Assembly (NCBI RefSeq): GCF_012516435.1
Contig: NZ_CP051216.1
Span: 3,285,669-3,349,668 of the forward strand
Length of the DNA: 64,000 nt
Reading direction: 5' to 3'
Source: Pseudodesulfovibrio sp. zrk46
Lineage (GTDB): Bacteria > Desulfobacterota > Desulfovibrionia > Desulfovibrionales > Desulfovibrionaceae
Positions 35,716 through 45,480 of this stretch are shown in pieces. The notes under the pieces were generated by a model, which did not search any database, had not been told where the DNA came from, and saw nothing but the letters and a program-made list of their open reading frames with translations. Within the stretch, counting starts at the first letter, position 1; each line of letters opens with the position of its first letter. Position numbers and translations under genes: made by a program.

Positions 35716-37923
35716 ATGAACGAAGAACTTACCTATATTTCCGGCGCGGAAGTTCAATCCGTCATATATCATAACAAGGATAATGGTTACACCATAGCCC
35801 GTGTGCGAGTTAAAGATGAACCGGGGTCAATCTCCATCGTGGGCATTATGGGTGAGCTAGTTGGCGGCTCAACACTAGATTTACATGGAAAATGGACTAC
35901 CCACCCAAAGTTCGGACGGCAATTCGAGGTTAAAACTTTTGAAGAGGCTCGTCCTGCCACTGAAAATGGAGTCATCAAGTTCCTTCAGTCCTCTATTAAA
36001 GGCGTAGGTGAAAAAACTGCCTCCATCATGGTGGAAGAGTATGGTGTTGAAGTTCTTGATCTACTAGATGAAGACCCCGAAGAATTGCTCAACATCAGAG
36101 GCATTTCAAAGAAAAAACTTAAAGATATCATTGAGTCGTGGGGGAAGCAGCGGGAAATCAAAAATCTGCTTGTTTTCCTTCAAACCCACAAAGTGCCGAC
36201 TACATTTGCTGGGAAAATTTTCCATATATATGGTGCACAGGCTGAGTCTAAGCTACGTGAAAATCCATATGATCTTGCATATGAAATAAGAGGTGTTGGT
36301 TTTCGAACAGCTGATCAAATGGCTATGAAGTTAGGATTTGCTTCTGACTGTGCCCAGAGGCTCGAGGCTGCAATTGTGTATCACCTATTCCAGTATTGCG
36401 AGCGCGGTGGACACATGTTTATCCTTAAGGACAAGCTGTTGGACGAAGTGGCCAAGATGCTAGGTGCTGGAGATTTTAATAAGCTTGAACTGGCCTTGTT
36501 CTCTTTGGAAGAAAAGAAACGGGTTCGCATAGAGGATTTGCCAGAGCAGCACTTAAATGACGCCGTGTATCTCATGCATTTCTATCATTATGAGAACGAG
36601 ATAACTCAACGGCTGTATCAATTAGTGAGTCACCCTACACCGGTAAGTAGAAAAAAGATCGAAAAAACCTTGCCACGCGTCGAGAATAAGTTGGGTTTTA
36701 CTTTGTCCGAAGAGCAGCGTGATGCTGTGTTCAAGGCTTGTAGCAACAAGGTCTTCATCGTCACTGGTGGGCCGGGCACGGGTAAGACCACCATCACCAA
36801 GGCAATTATGCTTACGCTTCGAGAGTTGGGGCTTAAGATTAAACAGGCCGCTCCTACAGGCCGTGCTGCCAAGCGAATGGCAGAAGCCACCGGGCATAAT
36901 TCACAGACGATCCACCGCCTTCTGCAGTACCAACCTGACGGAGGATTTCACTATTGCGAAGATCAAAAACTGCGTGCTGATGTACTGGTCGTAGACGAAG
37001 CGAGCATGGTGGATGCGCAGCTATTCTTAGCTTTGTTACGCGCTATTCCACATACGTGTCGTCTGATCCTTGTGGGGGATGTAAACCAGCTTCCTAGCGT
37101 GGGCCCGGGTAATATACTTTCCGATCTCATCAATTCTCACCGTGTTCCCTGTGCCGTATTGACCTATATATTTCGCCAAGCGCAGGAAAGCTTCATCGTA
37201 GTCAATGCCCACCGCATTAATGTTGGTAAATTCCCGCGTCACCATCCGCAGCAGGCACCAGAAGCTGATTTCTTTTGGATTCCTCAAGAGGATACGACCA
37301 AGGTGCAAAAGCTTGTTTTGGACAGTGTTTGTGCTCGTATTCCTGAGCGATATGGTCTCGATCCATTACGGGATATTCAGGTGCTTACTCCGATGCATAA
37401 GGGCGAGGTAGGAACGCAAGCCCTGAATGTGGCATTGCAGGGACGCCTTAATCCTCCAAGCCCTGATAAGCCTGAACTCAAACGAAAATTTGCCACTTAT
37501 CGTGAAGGCGACCGTGTTATCCAGCTTAAGAACAACTATGATAAGGAAGTGTTCAATGGTGATCTCGGATGGATCTTGGAGGTCGACCCAGATTCGCAGG
37601 AACTGTTTATTGAATTTGATGGGCAACGGGTGATCATGGAGTCGAGTGAATTGGACGAGTTGAATCTTGCTTATGCTGTTTCTGTCCACAAATCGCAGGG
37701 CAGTGAATACCCAGCGGTCGTTATGCCCATTGTGACGCAGCATTTTTTGCTTTTACAGCGAAATTTATTGTACACAGGTCTGACACGTGCACGTGAGTTG
37801 GCAGTGCTTATTGGTAGCGAACGAGCTTTTCAGATTGGTCTGCACAATGCTACGGCAGGGCAGCGCAGCACACACCTTGCGCATCGATTGCGCACTATGT
37901 TCGATCAGAATCGTCTGATTTGA
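35716..37923 (+). CDS. recD2: RecD2-type ATP-dependent DNA helicase
   Basis: A 735-aa 5'-3' superfamily 1B helicase of the RecD2 type that works without RecBC. A characteristic N-terminal region has YHNKDNGYTIARVRVKDE and helix-hairpin-helix repeats (SIKGVGEKTASIMVEEYG; LNIRGISKKKLKDI). Walker A is GGPGTGKTT near residue 352, VVDEASMVDAQLF follows, and AYAVSVHKSQGSEYP near 655 is motif V/VI. It starts 17 bases after recR and belongs to the same repair unit. Confidence 0.94.
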   Translation: MNEELTYISGAEVQSVIYHNKDNGYTIARVRVKDEPGSISIVGIMGELVGGSTLDLHGKWTTHPKFGRQFEVKTFEEARPATENGVIKFLQSSIKGVGEKTASIMVEEYGVEVLDLLDEDPEELLNIRGISKKKLKDIIESWGKQREIKNLLVFLQTHKVPTTFAGKIFHIYGAQAESKLRENPYDLAYEIRGVGFRTADQMAMKLGFASDCAQRLEAAIVYHLFQYCERGGHMFILKDKLLDEVAKMLGAGDFNKLELALFSLEEKKRVRIEDLPEQHLNDAVYLMHFYHYENEITQRLYQLVSHPTPVSRKKIEKTLPRVENKLGFTLSEEQRDAVFKACSNKVFIVTGGPGTGKTTITKAIMLTLRELGLKIKQAAPTGRAAKRMAEATGHNSQTIHRLLQYQPDGGFHYCEDQKLRADVLVVDEASMVDAQLFLALLRAIPHTCRLILVGDVNQLPSVGPGNILSDLINSHRVPCAVLTYIFRQAQESFIVVNAHRINVGKFPRHHPQQAPEADFFWIPQEDTTKVQKLVLDSVCARIPERYGLDPLRDIQVLTPMHKGEVGTQALNVALQGRLNPPSPDKPELKRKFATYREGDRVIQLKNNYDKEVFNGDLGWILEVDPDSQELFIEFDGQRVIMESSELDELNLAYAVSVHKSQGSEYPAVVMPIVTQHFLLLQRNLLYTGLTRARELAVLIGSERAFQIGLHNATAGQRSTHLAHRLRTMFDQNRLI

Positions 37924-38080
37924 TCGTAATAATCGTTCCTGAAACTTGCATTCTCAATTGAAAAATGATGAATTGTTATCTGGTATTATCCGGCTCCTAT
38001 ATTCTCGAATGCTTGCGGAGCTAATTGTGTAGTAAATACTTTATGTAACCAATTTGAATACATCTAAAAAGGAGTCCTCC

Positions 38081-38584
38081 ATGCTGAGTGATAAGCTTGA
38101 AGCCGCACTTAATGAACAAATGAACTGGGAGATATATTCTGCTCACATCTACCTCTCCATGTCCTCGCATTTTGCCCAGGAAGGACTTGGTGGTTTTTCC
38201 AAGTGGATGTTTGCCCAGTACCAAGAAGAAATGTTCCACGCCCTGAAGTTCTTTGATTATATTAATGAGGCTGGTGGTCATGCTAGACTCGGCCAAATCG
38301 ATGCTCCTCAAGCTTCCTGGGAGACTCCTTTGGCTGCCTTTGAAGAGGCTCTAGAACATGAGAAAGGTGTAACCGCTCGTATCAATAAGATCGCAGACTT
38401 GGCTATGGACGAGCGTAACCACGCCGTTGGCATCTTCTTGCAGTGGTTTATCTCCGAGCAGGTTGAGGAGGAAGACAGCGTTGGTGATATCGTAGGTAAG
38501 CTGAAGATGCTCGGTGACGGTGGTGGGCTGTTCATGCTTGACCGTGACCTCGGCGTTCGAGTCTTTACTGCTCCCGCTGAATAA
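38081..38584 (+). CDS. ferritin
   Basis: A 167-aa non-heme bacterial ferritin. The ATG at 38081 follows AAAAGGAG. Ferroxidase residues are apparent in EQMNWEIYSAHIYLSMS, QYQEEMFHALKFFDYI and FLQWFISEQVEEED. It stores iron in a 24-mer and limits iron-driven oxidation, useful beside an oxygen-sensitive metabolism. It is monocistronic, with its own terminator. Confidence 0.95.
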   Translation: MLSDKLEAALNEQMNWEIYSAHIYLSMSSHFAQEGLGGFSKWMFAQYQEEMFHALKFFDYINEAGGHARLGQIDAPQASWETPLAAFEEALEHEKGVTARINKIADLAMDERNHAVGIFLQWFISEQVEEEDSVGDIVGKLKMLGDGGGLFMLDRDLGVRVFTAPAE

Positions 38585-38594
38585 TTGAGCCTAC

Positions 38595-38628
38595 AAGGCC
38601 GGAGGACAACATCCTCCGGCCTTTTTAT
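38595..38628 (+). terminator. Rho-independent terminator after ferritin gene
   Basis: AAGGCCGGAGGA at 38595-38606 pairs perfectly with TCCTCCGGCCTT at 38612-38623, followed by TTTAT. Confidence 0.93.
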
Positions 38629-38651
38629 TATCCGCAGTCACAGGAGTTTGA

Positions 38652-40331
38652 ATGTCGCGCCAGAACATTAATATTGTAATAGGCGGTGCGGCCGGACAGG
38701 GGCTTGCAACTATTGGAACCCTTTTCTCCAAGGCTATGACCCGATCCGGCTACAATGTGCTAGTCTTGCAAAAATATATGTCGCGTGTTCGCGGCGGCCA
38801 CAACACCTTTGCTGTGCGCATGGGGGTGGATGAGATCGTTTCCCCAACCGATGAGATTGATATTTTGGTGGCTTTGAATGCCGAGACCGTGAATCTGCAT
38901 CGTGGAGAATTAGCTGAGGACGGCATCATTATCTGCGGAGATGATATTGATAAAGGAGATGTTTCAGGTCTGCTCATCCCCTTCAATGATCTAGCCTCCA
39001 AGCCTTTATTTTATAATACCGTCGCATTGGGTGTACTTGGATCCGTTCTGTGTCAGGATATCTGCTATTTTGAGCAAATGTTAAGTGAGGCTTTCGGCAA
39101 AAAAGGCAATGAGGTGGTGCAGGCCAATTTAGATGTCCTACGAATTGCGTTTGATTGGGTGAAAGCGAAGGAAGCTGTGTATGATTGTTTACCAGTGCCC
39201 CAATATGGCGAAAACAAGTTGATGCTCAACGGTAACGAGGCCATTGCTATGGGAGCATTGGCTGCGGGATGTAATTTCCTTTCTTTTTACCCCATGTCTC
39301 CCTCCACTTCCATTGCTCAGACTCTCATTGGCAAGGGACGCGGATTGGGACTTAAATATGAGCAGGTGGAAGATGAGATTGCAGCCATAAATATGGCCAT
39401 TGGTGCTTCCTTTGCTGGAGCGCGTCCCATTGTTACCACTTCGGGTGGCGGTTTTGCCCTTATGGTTGAGGGAGTCAGTCTGGCAGCTGTGTCGGAGACC
39501 CCATTGGTAACTGCAGTTGTGCAACGCCCTGGCCCGGCAACAGGTATGGCGACCCGCACCGAACAGGCAGACCTCAATCTAGTCCTATACGCCGGACATG
39601 GAGAATTCCCTCGCGCCATTTTTGCACCGGCTACAGTGGAGGAATGTTTCTACCTGACCCATCGTGCATTTGATCTGGCAGAGCAATATCAGACTCCCAT
39701 GTTTATTTTATCAGATCAATTTTTAGCTGATTCCTATCAAAGTGTGGATGTTTTTGATCTTGATGCACTTCCTGATATCGCTAAGCCCATGCTGACAGTG
39801 GGTGGGGGATACAAACGCTATGAATTGACTGAAGATGGGGTGTCGCCCAGATTAGTGCCAGGATTTTGCGAAACGCTGGTTCGCGGTGATTCTCACGAGC
39901 ATGATGAAAATGGCCGCATAACCGAAGATGGTGAGAATCGTATACGCCAGAACTCCAAACGGCTTGTTAAGGGATGCGGTCTTTGGCAGGACGTTATTGG
40001 CCCTGATTATTACGGAGAGAAAGGTGCAGATTTGGTGCTTCTATGCTGGGGAACAACGCTTGGTGCATGTTTGGAGGCGGCCGAACAAGTGGATAATCAT
40101 TCTGTAGGGGTGCTTCATTTCAAGCAGGTTTATCCGCTTCGTGAAGAGCAATTTATGGAATTTCTTGAAGAAGCTGGTGAAGTGGTCGCTGTTGAGGGAA
40201 ATGCCACAGGTCAATTTGCCCGTTTTTTGGCACAAGAGACCGGCTTTCGAGTTGGAGCGTATGTTTTGAGGTTTGACGGTCGGATTATGACCCCTCAATA
40301 TGTCCTCAGGGGACTTGAAAGCATCCTTTAA
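38652..40331 (+). CDS. korA: 2-oxoacid:ferredoxin oxidoreductase, fused gamma-alpha subunit
   Basis: A 559-aa KorA-type subunit. Residues 1-180 are the gamma domain (IVIGGAAGQGLATIGTLFSK, YMSRVRGGHNTFAVRMG). The alpha domain follows with GNEAIAMGALAAGCNFLSFY, PMSPSTSIAQTL, VEDEIAAINMAIGASFAG and VVQRPGPATGMATRTEQAD. With KorB it oxidatively decarboxylates a 2-oxoacid (2-oxoglutarate is the usual guess) to acyl-CoA, reducing ferredoxin. No separate 4Fe-4S delta subunit is present, which is normal for this two-subunit type. Confidence 0.92.
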   Translation: MSRQNINIVIGGAAGQGLATIGTLFSKAMTRSGYNVLVLQKYMSRVRGGHNTFAVRMGVDEIVSPTDEIDILVALNAETVNLHRGELAEDGIIICGDDIDKGDVSGLLIPFNDLASKPLFYNTVALGVLGSVLCQDICYFEQMLSEAFGKKGNEVVQANLDVLRIAFDWVKAKEAVYDCLPVPQYGENKLMLNGNEAIAMGALAAGCNFLSFYPMSPSTSIAQTLIGKGRGLGLKYEQVEDEIAAINMAIGASFAGARPIVTTSGGGFALMVEGVSLAAVSETPLVTAVVQRPGPATGMATRTEQADLNLVLYAGHGEFPRAIFAPATVEECFYLTHRAFDLAEQYQTPMFILSDQFLADSYQSVDVFDLDALPDIAKPMLTVGGGYKRYELTEDGVSPRLVPGFCETLVRGDSHEHDENGRITEDGENRIRQNSKRLVKGCGLWQDVIGPDYYGEKGADLVLLCWGTTLGACLEAAEQVDNHSVGVLHFKQVYPLREEQFMEFLEEAGEVVAVEGNATGQFARFLAQETGFRVGAYVLRFDGRIMTPQYVLRGLESIL

Positions 40332-40342
40332 AGGAGTCAACC

Positions 40343-41173
40343 ATGGCAAACATTGATGTATACGGCGAATTTGAGACCTCTTGGTGTCCAGGCTGCGGTA
40401 ATTTCTCGATTTTGAAATCCTTGAAGGAGGCCTTGGCGGAGTTGGATATCCCTCCACATAAGCTTATGGTGTCTTCCGGAATTGGACAGGCTGCAAAGAT
40501 GCCACATTATATAAATTGTCACATGTTTAACGGACTACATGGGCGCTCTCTGCCGGTGGCACAAGGTATGAAGATGGCAAATCCGGAAATGACAGTTGTC
40601 TGCGTATCCGGTGACGGTTGCTCTTATGGCGAAGGAGGTAATCATTTTACAGCGGCCATTCGGCGCAACTTGGATGTGACCTTGCTGGTGCACAATAATC
40701 AAATTTATGGACTCACCAAAGGGCAGGCTAGCCCGACAACTGCACGAGGGCATGTGACTAAAGCTCAGCCCGATGGCGCAGCTTCCGATGCGTTTAACCC
40801 GGTGGCTGTGGCAATTGCACAAAAGGCTGGATTTGTTGCCCGTGCCTTCAGTGGAGAGCCTGAGCATCTTGTCGGAACAATCAAGGCAGCAATTGAGCAT
40901 GATGGTTTTTCCTTAGTGGATATTTTGCAGCCCTGTGTTTCCTTTAACAAAATCAATACATTCTCATGGTACAAAGAGCGTGCCTATATATTGGATAATC
41001 ACGATGAAACCGACTGGTGCGCAGCATTGATGAAAGCTGGAGAGTTCCCCGATCGCATTCCCCTTGGTGTACTCTATCGCAAGATGGAACCACACAATGG
41101 GGATGGCGTATTACTCGCCAAGCACGAGTATGCGAAATCGGACCTGAAAGAATTACTGCAATCCTTTGCTTAG
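40343..41173 (+). CDS. korB: 2-oxoacid:ferredoxin oxidoreductase, beta subunit
   Basis: A 276-aa TPP-binding beta subunit. The cluster-binding CPGCGNFSILKSLKEAL is near the N-terminus, the TPP motif GDGCSYGEGGNHF with VHNNQIYGLTKGQASPTT is near residues 90-130, and a further Cys lies in LVDILQPCVSFN at about 200. It follows korA by 11 bases and has AAAGGAG before the ATG. Confidence 0.93.
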   Translation: MANIDVYGEFETSWCPGCGNFSILKSLKEALAELDIPPHKLMVSSGIGQAAKMPHYINCHMFNGLHGRSLPVAQGMKMANPEMTVVCVSGDGCSYGEGGNHFTAAIRRNLDVTLLVHNNQIYGLTKGQASPTTARGHVTKAQPDGAASDAFNPVAVAIAQKAGFVARAFSGEPEHLVGTIKAAIEHDGFSLVDILQPCVSFNKINTFSWYKERAYILDNHDETDWCAALMKAGEFPDRIPLGVLYRKMEPHNGDGVLLAKHEYAKSDLKELLQSFA

Positions 41174-41181
41174 CAAGGATT

Positions 41182-41207
41182 AAAGGGGCTTCGTGGCCCC
41201 TTTTTGC
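41182..41207 (+). terminator. Rho-independent terminator after korB
   Basis: AAAGGGGC pairs with GCCCCTTT around a TTCGTG loop, followed by further T residues. Confidence 0.9.
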
Positions 41208-41273
41208 TTTACAAATCTGGGTAACTCTGAGAAGGGTTCTTTCCCATAAGAAAAATTGTTTTGCGAGGTAGCG

Positions 41274-42956
41274 ATGAGCAACGAAGCAGAAAAAATCATC
41301 TATTCGATGTACAAGGTGACTAAACGTCACGGTCAGCGTGAAGTGCTGAAAGATATTTCACTTTCCTATTTCTACGGAGCCAAGATCGGTGTGCTCGGTC
41401 TAAACGGTTCCGGTAAGAGTTCTCTGCTTAAAATTCTGGCAGGTGTGGATACCGAATTTGATGGTGAGACGCAGGTAAAGGATGGTTTCACTATCGGTTA
41501 CCTTGAGCAGGAACCTTTGGTGGACGAAACCCGTACCGTGCGTGAAATCGTTGAAGAAGGTGTCGGAGAAATCATGGATATCATCCGTGAATACAACGAA
41601 ATCAACGAAAAATTCGCCGAACCAATGGATGACGATGAGATGAACGCTCTTATCGAACGTCAGGGGCAGGTGGGTGAGCTCATGGATGCCAAAGGTGCAT
41701 GGGATATTGATTCCAAGCTTGATATGGCCATGGATTCCCTGCGTTGCCCCCCCGGGGATACTCCGGTGAACGTCATTTCTGGTGGTGAAAAGCGTCGCGT
41801 AGCGCTTTGCCGTCTATTGCTTCAGTCTCCAGACATTCTACTTCTTGACGAACCCACCAACCACTTGGATGCCGACTCCGTTGCTTGGTTAGAAAAGTTT
41901 CTTTCCACCTTCCCTGGCACAGTAATCGCGGTTACTCATGATCGTTACTTTCTTGACAATGTGGCAGGGTGGATCCTTGAACTTGACCGTGGACGTGGCA
42001 TACCTTGGAAGGGTAATTATTCCTCTTGGTTGGAACAGAAGCAGAATCGTTTGGCTCAAGAAGCGAAGCAGGATGCTGAACGCCAGAAGACGTTGGCCCG
42101 CGAACTTGAATGGATCAAAATGTCTCCCAAAGGGCGTAGAGCAAAGGGCAAGGCTCGCATTAATGCATACGAAGCTATGGTTTCACATGAGTCCGAGCGT
42201 TTGGCTGACGATCTCCAAATATACATTCCTCCGGGACGCCATCTCGGCAAGCAGGTCGTCATTGCTGAAGGTGTTAGCAAGACCATGGGGGACAAGCTTC
42301 TTGTGGAGGACATGAACTTTATCCTGCCTCCTAATGCTATTGTCGGTATCATTGGACCTAACGGTGCCGGTAAGTCTACACTCTTTAAGATGATTATTGG
42401 TGAGGAAAAGCCCGATTCAGGTGAAATGATCATCGGCCAGACTGTTGATATGGCCTACGCTGACCAGAATCGTGACTCTTTGATTCCCGGTAAAAGTGTA
42501 TACGAGATCATCAGCGAAGGTGCTGAATTCATCAAGCTTGGCGAGCGTGACATAAATGCTCGGGCTTATTGTTCCAGGTTCAATTTCACTGGTTCAGACC
42601 AACAGAAGTCCGTTGACGTTCTCTCTGGAGGAGAGCGTAACCGAGTTCACATGGCCCAGATGCTTAAATCTGGTTCTAACGTGCTCTTGCTTGACGAACC
42701 TACTAATGACCTCGACGTGAACACTATGCGTGCCTTGGAGGACGGTCTTGAAAACTTTGCCGGCTGTGTGCTGGTTATTAGTCACGACCGCTGGTTCCTC
42801 GATCGTATCGCCACTCACATTATTGCTTTTGAAGGCGATTCTAAAGTTGTTTTCGTAGAAGGCAATTATAGTGACTACGTGCAGGATCGTAAGAAGCGTC
42901 TCGGCGTAGACGCCGATCAGCCTCATCGAATCAAATTTCGGAAGTTGACTCGGTAG
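41274..42956 (+). CDS. ettA: ABC-F translation factor EttA
   Basis: A 560-aa soluble protein with two ABC domains; E. coli EttA has 555 aa. The start is ATG 41274. Domain 1 has GLNGSGKSSLLKILAG near residue 38, VISGGEKRRVALCRLLLQSP and LLLDEPTNHLDADS. The linker is basic (PKGRRAKGKARINAYE), and domain 2 has GPNGAGKST and VLSGGERNRVHMAQML. EttA gates entry of ribosomes into elongation according to ATP level. It has no transmembrane region. Confidence 0.95.
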   Translation: MSNEAEKIIYSMYKVTKRHGQREVLKDISLSYFYGAKIGVLGLNGSGKSSLLKILAGVDTEFDGETQVKDGFTIGYLEQEPLVDETRTVREIVEEGVGEIMDIIREYNEINEKFAEPMDDDEMNALIERQGQVGELMDAKGAWDIDSKLDMAMDSLRCPPGDTPVNVISGGEKRRVALCRLLLQSPDILLLDEPTNHLDADSVAWLEKFLSTFPGTVIAVTHDRYFLDNVAGWILELDRGRGIPWKGNYSSWLEQKQNRLAQEAKQDAERQKTLARELEWIKMSPKGRRAKGKARINAYEAMVSHESERLADDLQIYIPPGRHLGKQVVIAEGVSKTMGDKLLVEDMNFILPPNAIVGIIGPNGAGKSTLFKMIIGEEKPDSGEMIIGQTVDMAYADQNRDSLIPGKSVYEIISEGAEFIKLGERDINARAYCSRFNFTGSDQQKSVDVLSGGERNRVHMAQMLKSGSNVLLLDEPTNDLDVNTMRALEDGLENFAGCVLVISHDRWFLDRIATHIIAFEGDSKVVFVEGNYSDYVQDRKKRLGVDADQPHRIKFRKLTR

Positions 42957-42968
42957 TAAACTGAAATA

Positions 42969-43014
42969 CTGAATAAAAAAGCCCCAGTCAGTTGGCTGGG
43001 GCTTTTTTATTCAG
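42969..43014. terminator. bidirectional terminator between ettA and the EAL-CBS-GGDEF gene
   Basis: A 19-base inverted repeat: CTGAATAAAAAAGCCCCAG pairs with CTGGGGCTTTTTTATTCAG across eight loop bases. A run of T on each strand lets it serve the two convergent genes. Confidence 0.93.
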
Positions 43015-43031
43015 TATAGAAATATTCACAA

Positions 43032-45299
43032 TTAGCAGGAGCCGAGAGGTGGTCTTCGATCCATTGCAACTGAGTTGCCAGGTTTGGACTTGGCGAATTT
43101 TTTAATATGGGCAGCGCGTTCTCCTATTTCCATTAATGAACATTGACCACATATTTCAATTACCCCGAGTGATATTGAAACAAGTGGAAATCGACCTTTC
43201 TTTCCGTCACGTCCCTTTGCTTCAATCCACCCTCGTTTACGATCCTCTTCACAATAACAATTTTTGACGAGTCGACCAAAACATCGGATGACTGATGTGC
43301 AAATGCGTTCAACTGTATCGGGGGAAGTTATTAACACGAAATCATCCCCCCCTATGTGACAAAGACTTGCATTTTTCCCTGCATGTTTTTTAGTGGCCCA
43401 ACTCATAATGTCTGCGGCCAATCGTATGATTTGATCTCCATTCTTGAAACCATAAGTGTCATTATATACTTTGAAATGGTCCAAGTCTCCGTAAATTATA
43501 CTGAAACGACGTTCTTGGGCTATCCGACTTTCTACTTCTTGCTCAATAGAGACATTACCGGGAAGACCAGTAAGAGGGTTTGTCCCTTTCGCCATTTCCA
43601 CTTGGATTTTGGCCATTGCATTCAGAAGATCCTGAACGGATACCATTCCGTATAGATATCCTTTTCTGGTTACAATGATATCATCGTATGCTTTGAGTGA
43701 TTCTCGTTGCATCGCCTTGCGGGCTACCTGCTCAACTGGCATATCTATGTCGACGATTAGCGGCATATTATCCATGACTGTTTCAACAGGACGCCTAAAA
43801 TATAAAGCAATCCCATATCGTGAGGATAGTTGTCTATTCAAATGATATTCCATCACTAGGCCACGTGGGATGTTATTGTCGGCTACTATTATCGAGGAAA
43901 ACCTGTCATTAGTTTTAAAAAACTGTTGTGCGTCTGAGACCAGATGTGAAGGAAGAATTGAGTGGGGCGGTTTAGCGAGATCTCCGATTGGAAGAGAACA
44001 GGTTATGGACTTGCTGGCAACTTCATTTACCGATTGGAGTTCTTGACATTCCTTAGTCAAATTAGGCTTTGGTTTGTCTGGACGAGCAAGAAAATACCCT
44101 TGCCCACAGTGCACACCAATATCTTTTAGACAAACAGCTTGTTCTTTGGTTTCTATGCCTTCAGCAATAATTTGTGAGCCTATTTTATCAGCAAAAGTAA
44201 CAGTAGTTTCGACTAGAGCGCGCTTAACTGGGTCTTTGTGAATCTGATCAATTAATGATTTGTCCAGTTTAATATATTCTGGCTGGAGTTCCGCAATAGT
44301 CGTTAACCCTGCATATCCGGCTCCTGCATCATCTACTGCAACTTTAAAACCTTGATTGCGATAGTGGTCTAAGGTGCGGTAAAATAATTCAAACTCTTGG
44401 ACGCTATGGCGTTCAGTAATTTCGAAAACGACGTTGTCAGAAGAGAGTCCAGCTTGCTCCATAAGTTCTAAAGTTTTGCCAGGGGAGAACTCGGGGTCAG
44501 CCATTGTTTTGGGGTGAATATTAAGGAATAGTTTTTGACCTTCTTTTAGCTCTCCGGCATTGGCAATTGCAGATTCTCGACAAAGTTTTTCTAAAGCAAA
44601 TAGACGCCCTAGGTGTTCAGCCGTTTCGAAAAGAATGACAGGTGAATGAAAAGAATTACCTTTGGGCCCTCTTGTTAGAGCTTCCCATCCAATAATATTC
44701 CCGGATTTAAAATTGAGAATCGGTTGATAAAGAGTAGAGACCATTCGTTGTGCTAAAATTGAATTGAAGCGCCTGGCTATAGACAGTCCTTTCATATTCA
44801 AAGGCAAACGAAGCATTTTTCGAGCTTCATCAATACCTGAATTGAAATGTATTTTTGAGTTTGTCTCATCCGTATAGTTAACAGTCGCGTAGCCCATGCC
44901 AAGATCAATTCCCAATCCCGTTTGGCGGAACATTGTTTTCTTTAGAGCATCTTGGGCGTTAATTTTGTACTTGTAGCCAATATCCGCCGGGGCTGAAGTC
45001 TGGGGCACAACAAAGGCAAGTTCTCCAGGGCCAACTTTAATAGCTTCGCTATTAGAACCACCAAGAGATATGTTCAGGTTCTGCTTAAGTTCAAATTCAA
45101 GTTGCTCTATGAAACCTTCGCCGTACATTTCTTTCAGAATATAATAGTCTTTTATGGCAATTAGAATGAGAGCTTGCTCTTGGTAGGGAATAAGACTTTT
45201 TGTGGCCAAAAGTTGATCAGGTAATTCCATGTGCATTAGTGCCCCTTCACTCGCGCGTGCGCGCTTATTCAATATTTTTTTGAGTAAAGAACTCGTCAT
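43032..45299 (-). CDS. EAL-CBS-GGDEF c-di-GMP signalling protein with degenerate N-terminal domain
   Basis: A 755-aa cytoplasmic protein. Residues about 40-150 resemble a degenerate GGDEF domain (MYGEGFIEQLEFELKQNL). The EAL phosphodiesterase domain keeps its catalytic set: WEALTRGP (206-208), FLNIHP (Asn 260), FEITER (Glu 293), VDDAGAG (Asp 323-324), Lys 344 and AEGIET (Glu 380). Two CBS-like repeats follow at about 440-565 and a C-terminal diguanylate cyclase domain with IGGDDFVL at 650. No RxxD inhibitory site precedes it. Both activities may be intact, regulated by CBS ligand binding (usually adenine nucleotides). Confidence 0.92.
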   Translation of the reverse strand: MTSSLLKKILNKRARASEGALMHMELPDQLLATKSLIPYQEQALILIAIKDYYILKEMYGEGFIEQLEFELKQNLNISLGGSNSEAIKVGPGELAFVVPQTSAPADIGYKYKINAQDALKKTMFRQTGLGIDLGMGYATVNYTDETNSKIHFNSGIDEARKMLRLPLNMKGLSIARRFNSILAQRMVSTLYQPILNFKSGNIIGWEALTRGPKGNSFHSPVILFETAEHLGRLFALEKLCRESAIANAGELKEGQKLFLNIHPKTMADPEFSPGKTLELMEQAGLSSDNVVFEITERHSVQEFELFYRTLDHYRNQGFKVAVDDAGAGYAGLTTIAELQPEYIKLDKSLIDQIHKDPVKRALVETTVTFADKIGSQIIAEGIETKEQAVCLKDIGVHCGQGYFLARPDKPKPNLTKECQELQSVNEVASKSITCSLPIGDLAKPPHSILPSHLVSDAQQFFKTNDRFSSIIVADNNIPRGLVMEYHLNRQLSSRYGIALYFRRPVETVMDNMPLIVDIDMPVEQVARKAMQRESLKAYDDIIVTRKGYLYGMVSVQDLLNAMAKIQVEMAKGTNPLTGLPGNVSIEQEVESRIAQERRFSIIYGDLDHFKVYNDTYGFKNGDQIIRLAADIMSWATKKHAGKNASLCHIGGDDFVLITSPDTVERICTSVIRCFGRLVKNCYCEEDRKRGWIEAKGRDGKKGRFPLVSISLGVIEICGQCSLMEIGERAAHIKKFAKSKPGNSVAMDRRPPLGSC

Positions 45300-45423
45300 A
45301 GAAGTCTTCCTAGTCGAACTTAATGTGTTGTTGTGAAGACATCAGCTTTCAAACTCAGCAAGTCTACATTACAGCTACAGACAAATGTTACCAAAAAGTG
45401 ACGGGTGTATGCTGGTTTCGTAG

Positions 45424-45458
45424 AAATAAAAAAGGCGACAGTCGAAACTGTCGCCTTT
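45424..45458 (-). terminator. Rho-independent terminator after accDA
   Basis: AAAGGCGACAGT pairs with ACTGTCGCCTTT around a four-base loop, with TTTATTT-like sequence and a run of T following on the minus strand. Confidence 0.92.
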
Positions 45459-45480
45459 AAATTATGAGTATTGGGTTAGA

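Noticed and set aside
37975-38080. Fur-box-like sequence upstream of ferritin
   Set aside because: Only a partial match to the 19-base consensus and not palindromic; too weak to call.
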